NCBI GenBank assembly: GCA_016712415.1
Contig: JADJRC010000026.1
Coordinates: forward strand, 1-46,008
Source: Lewinellaceae bacterium
GTDB lineage: Bacteria > Bacteroidota > Bacteroidia > Chitinophagales > Saprospiraceae
Reading direction: 5' to 3'
Length of the DNA: 46,008 nucleotides
A program made the position numbers and the translations under genes. The notes beneath the pieces were generated by a model, which did no database searches, was not told the DNA's origin, and was given only the letters and a program-made list of their open reading frames with translations. Shown piece by piece: positions 8,079-17,103 of the stretch (positions are counted from its first letter, which is position 1; each line of letters opens with the position of its first letter).

Positions 8079-8998
8079 ATGACTCGGCTTTCCACACGCC
8101 ACCTCATCGGGATCAAGAACATTACCGAAGACGACATCCGGCTCATCTTCGAAACGGCGGACAATTTCAAGGAGGTCATCAACCGGCCCATCAAAGTGCC
8201 CTGCTGCGCGACATCACCGTGGCCAACCTGTTTTTCGAAAGCAGCACCCGTACCCGCGTTTCTTTCGAACTCGCCGAACGCCGCCTGAGTGCCGATACGG
8301 TCAACTTTGCCGCTTCCACCTCCAGCGTCAGCAAGGGCGAAACCCTGCTCGATACCGTCAACAATATCCTTTCCATGAAAGTAGATATGGTGGTTATGCG
8401 GCACCCCGCTCCCGGCGCCTGTGTCTACCTGTCGACCCGTATTCCGGCCAATATCATCAATGCCGGCGACGGCACCCACGAGCATCCCACCCAGGCCCTG
8501 CTCGACGCGTTTTCCATCCGAGAAAAACTGGGCGACGTGTCCGGCAAAAAAGTGGCGATTATCGGCGATATCCTCCACAGCCGGGTTGCGCTGAGCAATG
8601 TATTCTGCCTGCTCAAACTGGGCGCCAGGGTACGTGTCTGCGGTCCGCCAACCCTGATCCCCAAATATTACGCCCAACTCGGGGTGGAGGTTTCGCACGA
8701 TATACGCGATACGCTCCGCTGGTGCGACGTGGCCAATGTGCTCCGAATTCAACTTGAACGCCAGGACATCCGGTATTTTCCCAGCCTGCGCGAATACCAC
8801 CAGTACTTCGGGGTCACCCGTCGGATGGTCGACGAACTCGACCGCGAAATTGTGATCATGCACCCCGGCCCCATCAACCGCGGTGTGGAGATCACTTCCG
8901 ATGTGGCCGACAGCAGGCACAGTATTATCCTTCAACAGGTTGAAAACGGTGTGGCCATCCGTATGGCCGTGTTGTACCTGCTTGCAGGAGTCAGGTGA
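8079..8998 (+). CDS. pyrB: Aspartate carbamoyltransferase catalytic subunit (one frameshift)
   Basis: It catalyses carbamoyl phosphate + aspartate to carbamoyl aspartate, the second step of pyrimidine synthesis. The start ATG 8079 gives MTRLSTRHLIGIKNITEDDI. The frame changes near 8197-8200, where GTGCCCTGCTGCG needs one more C to read VPLLRDITVANLFFESS. Joined length is about 306 aa, normal for PyrB. Visible active-site motifs are SSTRTRVSFELAERRL (carbamoyl phosphate loop), SKGETLLDT (80s-loop lysine), HEHPTQALLD, and the C-terminal MHPGPINRGVEI. No regulatory subunit pyrI follows. The single C loss in a C4 run is most easily read as a sequencing deletion. Confidence 0.92.
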
Positions 8999-9061
8999 TC
9001 GGATAGGATTCCATTCCATAATCAAGCGCATTCCGCTTTTGCGCTGCATACGTCATCGATT

Positions 9062-10489
9062 ATGAAAACACATTTCCAGAAGATTTTGCCCGCTATTGTG
9101 CTGTTTGTTCTTTCAATATCCTTGCAGGCACAGAACCTCTCCATGCAGTTGATCGGAGAAAAACAGATCGGACTGCCCGCCGTTCCACAAAAAGCGATTC
9201 CTTATGGCTCGTATTGTTACCTGGCGGCCAAAGGCAGCGGGCTACAGGTGTACGATATCACCAATGTCGCCAGTCCGACGCTGACCAGTACAATCCCTGT
9301 CAGTGCACTGGAAGACCTGGAGGTCATGAATATTTACCGGAAGGCAGATCGTCTGTACCTGGCACTCGGCAACTTTTTTGGAAACAACGGCCAACAGTCC
9401 GGCCTCGCCGTGGTGAATATCGCCAATGCTGCCAGCCCTGTAGTGGAAGATGTCTGGAAATCCGGGATTCAGGACAAGGGCAGCGCCTCGGTGGTTGTTG
9501 AAGGCGATTACGCCTATCTCTGTGCCATGTCGCAGGGGTTGATTATTCTCGATGTCAGCCAGCCGGACGATATTGCGTTCGTATCACAATATATACCCGA
9601 CCCCGACTTCCCAACGCCCAATCCGGCGCCGGCACAGGCGCCCAATGCGCGCGGCCTGGCAATTCGCGACGACATTGTTTACCTGTGCTACGATGCGGGC
9701 GGGCTGCGTGTAATTAACGTTGCCGACAAGACAAATCCCGTTGAAACGGGGCGCTATATCAATCCCGCTTTCAGCAACAAACAACAGGCTTTCAATAATA
9801 TAACACTACATGGCAACACCGCCTTTGTGGCAGTAGACTACTGCGGTATGGAGGTGCTGGATATCGCCGATACCGCCAATATTGTCCAGGTATCGTGGTG
9901 GAACCCATGGGAATGCCAAAGCCCTTCCAATATCTGGGTAGGAAGTCCCGGACATACCAATCAGATCGATTATAACGCCGAATGCCAACTGGTCTTTATA
10001 TCGTCTGCGCAAAGCGAATTGAGTGTAATCGACGTCGCTGTCCCGACAGCACCCGAACTGGTCGGCAGTTACGGATCGACCGACGACCAGCAGGGTACCT
10101 GGGGCATGACGCTCGACAGCAATCGCATATACCTGGTATACATTACGGCCGTCATACCGTTCGTCAGCAACTGGGCCGGGATAAGGATACTGGAATGGGG
10201 AAAAACAAGCAAGGCGATCGAACTGCCCCGTACACCGCCGCTACGCCTTTATCCCAACCCGGCGCGTCATTCGTTTCAGTTGGAATATGATCTAACTGAA
10301 TACGGAGAAATATCCCTTGAAATGACAAATATCCAGGGAAAAGTAACGAAACAGATTCTGCAGGAATACCAAAGTGCCGGGCTCCATTCCCTGGCGATTG
10401 TACCACAACTTCCCACCGGTACTTATTTATTAAGGCTGATAACAGCAAATGCGACACATTCGATCAAAGTGGTTCTTGTGGAAGAGTAA
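9062..10489 (+). CDS. Secreted LVIVD-repeat protein with T9SS C-terminal sorting domain
   Basis: A 475-aa protein with a signal peptide (residues 1-23, ending SLQAQ). At least six LVIVD-type repeats follow, each with a 'ggLxVxDIsnpasPxxvg' core: LQVYDITNVASP, LAVVNIANAASP, LIILDVSQPDD, LRVINVADKTNP, MEVLDIADTAN and LSVIDVAVPTAP. These probably form a beta-propeller. The C-terminal ~80 residues begin RLYPNPARHSFQLEY and end KVVLVEE, the classic type A sorting domain recognised by the type IX secretion system. So the protein should be exported across both membranes and anchored or released at the surface. Ligand unknown. It ends only 4 nt from the convergent flavoprotein gene. Confidence 0.88.
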   Translation: MKTHFQKILPAIVLFVLSISLQAQNLSMQLIGEKQIGLPAVPQKAIPYGSYCYLAAKGSGLQVYDITNVASPTLTSTIPVSALEDLEVMNIYRKADRLYLALGNFFGNNGQQSGLAVVNIANAASPVVEDVWKSGIQDKGSASVVVEGDYAYLCAMSQGLIILDVSQPDDIAFVSQYIPDPDFPTPNPAPAQAPNARGLAIRDDIVYLCYDAGGLRVINVADKTNPVETGRYINPAFSNKQQAFNNITLHGNTAFVAVDYCGMEVLDIADTANIVQVSWWNPWECQSPSNIWVGSPGHTNQIDYNAECQLVFISSAQSELSVIDVAVPTAPELVGSYGSTDDQQGTWGMTLDSNRIYLVYITAVIPFVSNWAGIRILEWGKTSKAIELPRTPPLRLYPNPARHSFQLEYDLTEYGEISLEMTNIQGKVTKQILQEYQSAGLHSLAIVPQLPTGTYLLRLITANATHSIKVVLVEE

Positions 10490-10493
10490 TCTG

Positions 10494-11717
10494 CTAGTAA
10501 TGCACCTCGAAAGGCCGCTCGTATGCGGTTTTTAACCAGCCGTTCACCCTTCGGTAAAACGACCACTTGAATACCGGATTGGGCGCCAGCATGTTCAGGC
10601 CAAAATCATAAATACCGGGTCCGATATGCATCATCATGTTGTACAGCCGTATCTCGCTGTTCAACCGGCGGTATATCTCGCGATCATAGTTTTTAAACTG
10701 TTCCGCATCGAACTGCTTTTTTTCCAAGGCCCGCCGTGCAAACAGGGCTGCAATATATCCCGAAACCATGCCCGTGCCGATGCCTTCGCCGCTGGTGGGG
10801 CATACGAGCGAGGCCGCATCACCCACCAGCAAATAGCCGTCGCCAAAAGCCCGCCGCCGCCGGGACGCCAGCGGAAGGCCCCATCCCTGGGGCTCCTCCA
10901 TCGGTTCGGCGTCTCTGAACCGCGGCGCCATAACCGGATCGGCAACGATCAGTGCCTTAAAAATGTCGCGCAATTTGTGGCCGTGTTTTGCTGCGACCTC
11001 ACTCACCATGCCATACCCGACATTGGCTTCGCCGTTCGGCAGTGGAAAAATATAGAAATACGACATCGGCAGGCCGGGAGGGAAATAGACCTCAATAAGG
11101 TTTTGCGGATCCAGGCCGGCGACACCACGCCAATACTGCCTTAAGGTACCTGCATAATGCCGGCGATCAATTTTCCGTTCCCCAAGGTGCCGGAGTACCG
11201 CCGAGTGATCGCCGTCGGCGCCGATCAGCAGTTTTGACCGGATATGTTCGCCGGTACTGGTCTGCAAGTGCCATTCCCTGCCCGCTTTTTCGATCCGTTC
11301 AACACCGCACCCCTGCCGGAAATCGGCAAAACGCGGATCGATCTTTTTTACCAGGAAGTCGTCAAAGTGCCGGCGTTTTGCCGTCCAGAAAAGGGGGTGG
11401 GGGAGTGTGGTTCCCGGACCGGGGCGGTGAACAAAATCACTGGTTCGACCGTTTTGTGTGACAAACCGCGTGCCCCAACAAGGCATAAACCACGGATTTT
11501 CAGGAAGTTCTTCCAGCACGATACCCGGATCAAGGTGCCGGAGCACCCGAACGACTTTCAGGTCCAGGCCGTCGCCGCACACCTTGTCCCTGGGAAAAAC
11601 GGCAGCATCCAGAACGAGGTGGGGAATGCCGAGCCTGGCCAGGAACAGGGATGTAGTTGCGCCTGCCGGTCCGGCGCCAATGATACACACGTCGGTTCGA
11701 ATCGTTTGGGCTGTCAT
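10494..11717 (-). CDS. Geranylgeranyl reductase family FAD-dependent oxidoreductase
   Basis: A 407-aa flavoprotein. The Rossmann FAD motif VCIIGAGPAGATTSLFLARLG is at about residues 10-30. The family signature FPRDKVCGDGL is at 42-52, and the second FAD motif LLVGDAASLVCPTSGEGIG is near 295-315. This is the geranylgeranyl reductase / PHBH-like fold, whose members reduce isoprenoid double bonds or hydroxylate aromatic rings; the actual substrate cannot be read from sequence. It stands alone on the minus strand, divergent from tamB, with a clear TACTTTTG -7 box just upstream. Confidence 0.85.
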   Translation of the reverse strand: MTAQTIRTDVCIIGAGPAGATTSLFLARLGIPHLVLDAAVFPRDKVCGDGLDLKVVRVLRHLDPGIVLEELPENPWFMPCWGTRFVTQNGRTSDFVHRPGPGTTLPHPLFWTAKRRHFDDFLVKKIDPRFADFRQGCGVERIEKAGREWHLQTSTGEHIRSKLLIGADGDHSAVLRHLGERKIDRRHYAGTLRQYWRGVAGLDPQNLIEVYFPPGLPMSYFYIFPLPNGEANVGYGMVSEVAAKHGHKLRDIFKALIVADPVMAPRFRDAEPMEEPQGWGLPLASRRRRAFGDGYLLVGDAASLVCPTSGEGIGTGMVSGYIAALFARRALEKKQFDAEQFKNYDREIYRRLNSEIRLYNMMMHIGPGIYDFGLNMLAPNPVFKWSFYRRVNGWLKTAYERPFEVHY

Positions 11718-11725
11718 GCGGAGGG

Positions 11726-11733
11726 CAAAAGTA
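11726..11733 (-). promoter_or_regulatory. -7 box of the flavoprotein gene
   Basis: On the minus strand TACTTTTG matches TAnnTTTG at all fixed positions, 8 bases before the ATG at 11717. No convincing TTG -33 element is present at 19-21 nt upstream. The predicted leader is very short. Confidence 0.5.
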
Positions 11734-11819
11734 GCGCCGAATTAAATATTACTGAAAATCACTTTTGGACATGGCAATTCGCCTCATTTCGGCGTTAATT
11801 TGCCGAGTTTTTCTTCTCC

Positions 11820-14800
11820 ATGGCAGAGCAACAACCCAAACCGCAACATTCGCTGCCGCAAACGCCGGCTCAGCGCGCTTTTTCGCTTGCAAAAGCGATC
11901 TGGCGGCGCATTGAGAATATTGTGTTCGGATTCATGCTGTTGTTGATTACCCTGTACCTGGTTTTACAAATGCCGGCAGTACAGAACTGGCTGGTACGCA
12001 AGGCCACTGCCTTCTTTTCGGAAGAACTGCACACCCGGGTCGAGATTCGGCGCGTCAACATCAGTTTTTTCGACAACCTGGTTCTGGAAGGTTTTTACGT
12101 GGAAGATTTAAAAGGCGATACGCTGCTGTACGCAGGCGAATTGACGGCAGGCCTGAACTCCAATATTTTTTCGCTGTTAAGCAATAAACTGGAATTCAAC
12201 GAGATAAGTCTGACGAAAGCGCGTTTCAATATGCTCAGGCCCATTGGCGCCTACGACTATAATCTTCAGTTTCTACTCGATTATTTTTCCAAACCGCCCA
12301 ACACCCCGCCCAAAAAGCCCAGCCCCTTTTCCGTTCGCATTCAAAACCTCCGGCTTCGGGATGTCGAATTTTTAAAAGACGATCAGAAATCGGGGCAAAA
12401 AATGCTGTTCAGGGTATCCACCGCCACCATACGTGTCAACAATCTCGATATTCCGTCAAAAATCGCGGATATCCGCTCTGCCGACTTCAACGGCTTCACT
12501 TTTGCCGTGGTGGACGGACTCGCACATCCCCTTCCGGAACGGGCGCCGCCTCTGGCCAAGACCATTTCTGCATCGATCGACACCATTGACCTGGCACAAC
12601 CCGTGAAACCATTCGAGTTTGCTATCGGCCGGTTCTCCCTGACAGAGGGCCGGTTCTTGCTGGACAAATTCGGAAACTCCCCGAACTTCGTTTCGCTGCC
12701 CGATGTCATGGACTACAACCACCTCCGGGTACATGATATCAGCCTTCAGGCAGACAGCGTTGCTTTTACCGACGATCTCGTGTTCTCCGGAACACTTCGC
12801 AACCTTTCAGCCAAAGAACGCTGCGGCTTTGAACTCAGCCACCTGGAGGCAAACAAAGTGATTGTATCGGATAAACTGACCGGTTTGTACGGGGCAAAAC
12901 TACAGACGCCTTTTTCTTCCCTCGGCGATACCATCGCTTTTCACTACAGCCGCTACCAGGCTTACAAGCAATTCAACGACAGCGTCAGCATGGAACTCAG
13001 GCTGGCCAAAGGTTCAAAAGTATTGATCGGCGATATCAATTACTTCAGCGAAGGGCTGGCCAACAACAAGTTCTTCCTGCAGAACAGCGATGAACTGGCA
13101 GAACTTTCCGGAACCGTAACCGGAACGATCAACAAACTGCGCGGCCGCGACCTGGATATCAAGATCGACGCCAACACGTACATGAAGGGCAACTTTATCG
13201 GCGACGAACTGGCCGGCAATAAAGACCTGATGAAACTGGGCTTTAAGTTCGAGGCGCTCCATTCCGACTTCCGCACCATCAGCCGGATCATTCCCGGTTT
13301 CTCGGCGCCGGAATACTTTTATCGCCTGGGCAATATCGGCGATGAAGGCAATTACGATGTCATTTTTGGCAATATCCACATCCTTTACGGCAATATCACC
13401 ACGGATATCGGCGCCGGGCACCTCGACATGGAACTCGACCTTTCCAAAGGAAAAGACGAGGCAACCTATGCCGGTAACCTGTACATGAAAGAGTTCGACC
13501 TCGCCACCTGGACCGGCAATCGCGATTTCGGCAAAACGACCTTCCGGGTGAAAATTGAAGAACCCTCCAAAGGTCTTTCCCTGCGCACCATGAATACCAT
13601 CCTCGAAGGCAGCGTAGATACGTTCTTTTTCAGGGGGTACAACTATCAGAATGTCAGTCTGAAAGGCCAGTTTCAAAATTATGTGTTTCACGGCGACCTT
13701 GGGCTGGACGACGACAATATCAAATTTGGCTTTAAGGGCGACATCGACATGAAAGACAGCATCACGCTGTTCGACTTCAAGGCCAATTTGCGCCGGCTGG
13801 ATCTTGGCGCGCTTCACCTGCTCGATGAGGACTGGATTCTTTCGGGAGATATCGAACGCATCAACCTGCACGCCCGGACGCTCGACGACCTGACCGGCAC
13901 GGTACTGCTGCGCAACTTTATGATCCTGCAGGACCACGAAACAACCCACCGGATCGATTCCCTTATCTTTATTTCCGACTACAACCCCGACGGCGCGCAT
14001 ATTTTCCGCATCAATTCGGATATCGCTGATGCAGAAATGATCGGAAAATTCAGTCTGCCGAGGCTTCCGGCCAACCTGATGCAGGTGTTCAGCAGACAAC
14101 ACCCGGGTTTTGCAGCACAGTTGGGATTGGCGCCTGCCGACTCCTCGGTGCTGACCGACAACTTCTCCATGAATATCAGGATCAAGGATTCTCATGCACT
14201 GACAAGGCTTTTTATACCCCAGTTGGATACCCTTCGCAATATAGAAGCCAGTGCCCGGGTGGACGCGGAAAGGGGCTACACCCAACTGATCGTTCTGGCG
14301 CCGTATATCGATTATGACGGCACCAAATTTCGCGATGTTGGGCTGTACTGGCACGGTGAACCCGATACCTCCTATTACGACTTCAGCATACCCCAAACCG
14401 TTTTGTCCAGCCGCAGCCTGGCGCCCATCGGGCTGTCGGGATACCTGACCGAAACCGAGATGGGCTTTACCCTGAAGGCCAAAGACTCCACCTCTATCGT
14501 TGAAAACATCAACCTCGACGGGGTGCTCACGACCGTTGACTCCCTGTGGCAGATACGGTTCAACGCATCCGAAATTGCCCTTTTCAAGAGCCGCTGGTAC
14601 ATGGATGAAGACAACTATATCCGTTTCGGCAAGGACTTCTTTGAGCCGCGCAACTTCGACCTGATGAGCGATAACCTGCGGATCAACCTGGACGGCGCCA
14701 ACAACAACCACGGCCTGCGCCTGTCAACCGCCAACTTTGACCTGAACTTCCTGAACGGTTTTGTCCGCGACAGCACCCTGAAAATACGCGGCCGTATCGC

Positions 14801-16778
14801 CTCTATCGACCTGACTATACTGGACCTGTACCAGCTGCAGGGCATAGAAGCGAATATCGATGTCGAGGAACTCTTTCTGAAAGAAAAAACCTACGGCAGT
14901 TTCTACGGGTTTGCGCAAATGGCCAACCTGGAGGCGCCGGTAGAATGGCGATTTGTCACCCAAAAAGGCATTGAACAACCGACCATGCGCGTCGCAGGCG
15001 GCTGGTTACCAGGCGGAAAGGATCCCCAGCCGCTCGCAAACTACCCGGATATCAAGGTAAAACCGACCGAATTTTACGCCTCGGTGCTGACAAACGGCTT
15101 TCCTTTGGTAGTACTGGAAACCTTCGTCCCCGGTATTTCAAAAACATCCGGATTGCTCAATGCAGAAGCGACCCTTGGCGGTACATTCAACAGAATTGTA
15201 GTGAACGGCGAAGCGCGGATACCGGAAGGGCAATTCCAGATGGACTATCTGAAAACGATGTACCACCTGCGCAACCAGAAAATCGAGTTGTCGGAATACC
15301 GCATTTGGGCCGACGGCGATACCATCATGGATGTTTCAGGTAATATTGCAATAATAGAGGGCGGGCTTATCCACGACCACTTTAAAAGTTGGTCGGTCGA
15401 TTGCAGCATCGAGTCGGTGAACTCCAACTTTATGATACTCAATACTTTGCCTGAAGACAACGAACTGTATTACGGTCAGGGAATCGGCAAATTCAAAGCC
15501 ACCTTCAGCGGGTCGTTCAGCCGAACGAACATTCTGATCGATGCCACCACAGGTCGCGATACCAGGCTGTATATTCCGGTCAGTTCTGCTACGGACGTTT
15601 CCAAAGCCAATTTTATCACCTTTAAGAGTAAAACAACAAGCGATACCACCAAAAGCAAAACAAATAGTTTTAACGCGGATGAAGTAAAAGGGCTTAACCT
15701 GGAAATGAACCTGTCCGTCACCGAAGACGCTGAAGTCCAATTGATTTTTGACGAAAAAGCAGGCGACATCATCAAGGGTAGGGGAGAGGGCGATATTACG
15801 CTGACCATGAACAGGGAAGGGGAGTTCAAGATGTACGGCAGTTACCGGATAAAACGAGGTGAATACCTGTTTACCCTGCTCAACTGGGTCAACAAGCCCT
15901 TTACCGTCACGGAGGGCGGCACCGTGAACTGGTATGGCGATCCGTACGGCGCACAAATCAGTCTCGACGCCACCTATTCCACCAATACCTCTCTTTACAA
16001 TTTCCTGCGCGATGAGGTGGAATTGATCCCGTCCGTCACCGGTGAAGCGACCAAGGCCACAAAAGTGGTGGTAACCATGCATTTGAAAGGTGATCTGTTG
16101 CGACCGAACATCACCTTTGACATGGATTTTCCAAATATTTCCAGCCAACTTAAATCACTGGCAGATAATAGATTAAGGCTGATACGGCTGGATCAGAACG
16201 AACTCAACCGCCAGGTGTTTGGCCTGGTCGTGGTCGGGTCGTTTTTACCGGCCAACAGCGGCGGATTTATCCAGAATTCCGATTACCTGACCTCGGCGTT
16301 CAATACCCTGACCCAGGTGCTGAGCAACCAGTTGTCGAACTACCTGACAGGACTGGCGGCAGAGTGGTTTGGCGGCGCTGTGTCGAGCATAGACTTTGAT
16401 ATTGCTTACAGTGAGTACCAGAATGCCTTGTTGGATCCCGGACAGAACAATATCAGCCAGATTGGACGCGAATTGCAGGTGCGGCTGACCAGCGGATTTG
16501 CCAACGACCGGGTTACCATACAGTTTGGCTCTCAGTTCGGGCTTGGACGCCCGGGTACGACGGTACAGGACGGATTCCTCGGCGAGGATGTCACGGTCGA
16601 GGTTCAACTGACCGAAAACCGGCAATGGCGCCTTAAAGTGTACCAGCGGACGGAGCCGGATATCGCCGGCAGTCAGCGCCGGGCGCGGTATGGATTTGGT
16701 ATCAGTTTCCGCAAGGATTATGACTCTTTCGACGATATGATGTCGGGGCTGACCGGGTGGTTCCGGAAGAAAAGTTGA
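11820..16778 (+). CDS. tamB: TamB-like translocation and assembly module protein (DUF490)
   Basis: A 1652-aa protein with one N-terminal transmembrane segment (about residues 32-52, IENIVFGFMLLLITLYLVL). It then has a very long, repetitive beta-rich region with the AsmA/TamB pattern (VEIRRVNISFFDNLVLEGFYVED near 72-95, many 'G-x-I-x-L' strands). A C-terminal DUF490 domain starts around residue 1140 (GLLNAEATLGGTFNRIVVNG), with the ending typical of Bacteroidota TamB: FGSQFGLGRPGTTVQDGF, then VQLTENRQWRLKVYQR. TamB-like proteins span the periplasm and form a hydrophobic groove for lipid transport or outer-membrane protein assembly. No BamA/TamA homologue adjoins it. The frame is intact over 5 kb, and it is followed directly by palindromic repeats. 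Confidence 0.93.
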   Translation: MAEQQPKPQHSLPQTPAQRAFSLAKAIWRRIENIVFGFMLLLITLYLVLQMPAVQNWLVRKATAFFSEELHTRVEIRRVNISFFDNLVLEGFYVEDLKGDTLLYAGELTAGLNSNIFSLLSNKLEFNEISLTKARFNMLRPIGAYDYNLQFLLDYFSKPPNTPPKKPSPFSVRIQNLRLRDVEFLKDDQKSGQKMLFRVSTATIRVNNLDIPSKIADIRSADFNGFTFAVVDGLAHPLPERAPPLAKTISASIDTIDLAQPVKPFEFAIGRFSLTEGRFLLDKFGNSPNFVSLPDVMDYNHLRVHDISLQADSVAFTDDLVFSGTLRNLSAKERCGFELSHLEANKVIVSDKLTGLYGAKLQTPFSSLGDTIAFHYSRYQAYKQFNDSVSMELRLAKGSKVLIGDINYFSEGLANNKFFLQNSDELAELSGTVTGTINKLRGRDLDIKIDANTYMKGNFIGDELAGNKDLMKLGFKFEALHSDFRTISRIIPGFSAPEYFYRLGNIGDEGNYDVIFGNIHILYGNITTDIGAGHLDMELDLSKGKDEATYAGNLYMKEFDLATWTGNRDFGKTTFRVKIEEPSKGLSLRTMNTILEGSVDTFFFRGYNYQNVSLKGQFQNYVFHGDLGLDDDNIKFGFKGDIDMKDSITLFDFKANLRRLDLGALHLLDEDWILSGDIERINLHARTLDDLTGTVLLRNFMILQDHETTHRIDSLIFISDYNPDGAHIFRINSDIADAEMIGKFSLPRLPANLMQVFSRQHPGFAAQLGLAPADSSVLTDNFSMNIRIKDSHALTRLFIPQLDTLRNIEASARVDAERGYTQLIVLAPYIDYDGTKFRDVGLYWHGEPDTSYYDFSIPQTVLSSRSLAPIGLSGYLTETEMGFTLKAKDSTSIVENINLDGVLTTVDSLWQIRFNASEIALFKSRWYMDEDNYIRFGKDFFEPRNFDLMSDNLRINLDGANNNHGLRLSTANFDLNFLNGFVRDSTLKIRGRIASIDLTILDLYQLQGIEANIDVEELFLKEKTYGSFYGFAQMANLEAPVEWRFVTQKGIEQPTMRVAGGWLPGGKDPQPLANYPDIKVKPTEFYASVLTNGFPLVVLETFVPGISKTSGLLNAEATLGGTFNRIVVNGEARIPEGQFQMDYLKTMYHLRNQKIELSEYRIWADGDTIMDVSGNIAIIEGGLIHDHFKSWSVDCSIESVNSNFMILNTLPEDNELYYGQGIGKFKATFSGSFSRTNILIDATTGRDTRLYIPVSSATDVSKANFITFKSKTTSDTTKSKTNSFNADEVKGLNLEMNLSVTEDAEVQLIFDEKAGDIIKGRGEGDITLTMNREGEFKMYGSYRIKRGEYLFTLLNWVNKPFTVTEGGTVNWYGDPYGAQISLDATYSTNTSLYNFLRDEVELIPSVTGEATKATKVVVTMHLKGDLLRPNITFDMDFPNISSQLKSLADNRLRLIRLDQNELNRQVFGLVVVGSFLPANSGGFIQNSDYLTSAFNTLTQVLSNQLSNYLTGLAAEWFGGAVSSIDFDIAYSEYQNALLDPGQNNISQIGRELQVRLTSGFANDRVTIQFGSQFGLGRPGTTVQDGFLGEDVTVEVQLTENRQWRLKVYQRTEPDIAGSQRRARYGFGISFRKDYDSFDDMMSGLTGWFRKKS

Positions 16779-16786
16779 CTTGATGC

Positions 16787-16935
16787 CCCCGTCTGACGCG
16801 CCAGCGTCTGTACGGGGAATGGTTCTTCACTGTCCCCCCCGTACAGACGCTGACGCGTCAGACGGGGTTTCCGTACAGACGCTGACGCGTCAGACGGGGT
16901 TTCCGTACAGAGACGCGTCAGCGTCTGCACGGGGG
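16787..16935. repeat. Quasi-palindromic repeat cluster 1 (four copies)
   Basis: Four copies lie within 150 nt: 16787-16817, 16837-16867, 16871-16899 and 16903-16935. Each joins a CCCGTCTGACGC half and a GCGTCTGyACGGG half around a GCGC/GCGT centre. Copies 2 and 3 are inverted relative to 1 and 4, so large alternative hairpins can form. The cluster sits 8 nt after the tamB stop. The family recurs at 31 kb and 34.3 kb, which makes it a dispersed REP-like element. Confidence 0.85.
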
Positions 16936-16959
16936 AGGAGCGGAGGCAATAAATTTATA

Positions 16960-17103
16960 TTTTTTTCAATATAAGTAGTATGATTTTTTAATAAAAACAA
17001 AATTATATTCTTTTTTTTAATTGTCTTATGTATGTTCTGATAAAATATTTATAAGTTGCGATTCGTAATTTAAGGCAAACTTTAAAGCCCCACCTTCTTA
17101 TCA
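16960..17103 (+). promoter_or_regulatory. AT-rich leader of the giant-protein operon
   Basis: A strikingly AT-rich tract with long T and A runs separates the GC-rich repeat cluster from the ATG at 17104. It probably carries the operon promoter, but no clean TTG-N19-21-TAnnTTTG pair was found. Nothing else is recognisable here. Confidence 0.35.

Noticed and set aside
13014..14711. Minus-strand open frame of about 565 codons inside tamB
   Set aside because: The plus-strand TamB frame is intact across it and protein-like; the antisense translation is repetitive and unrecognisable.
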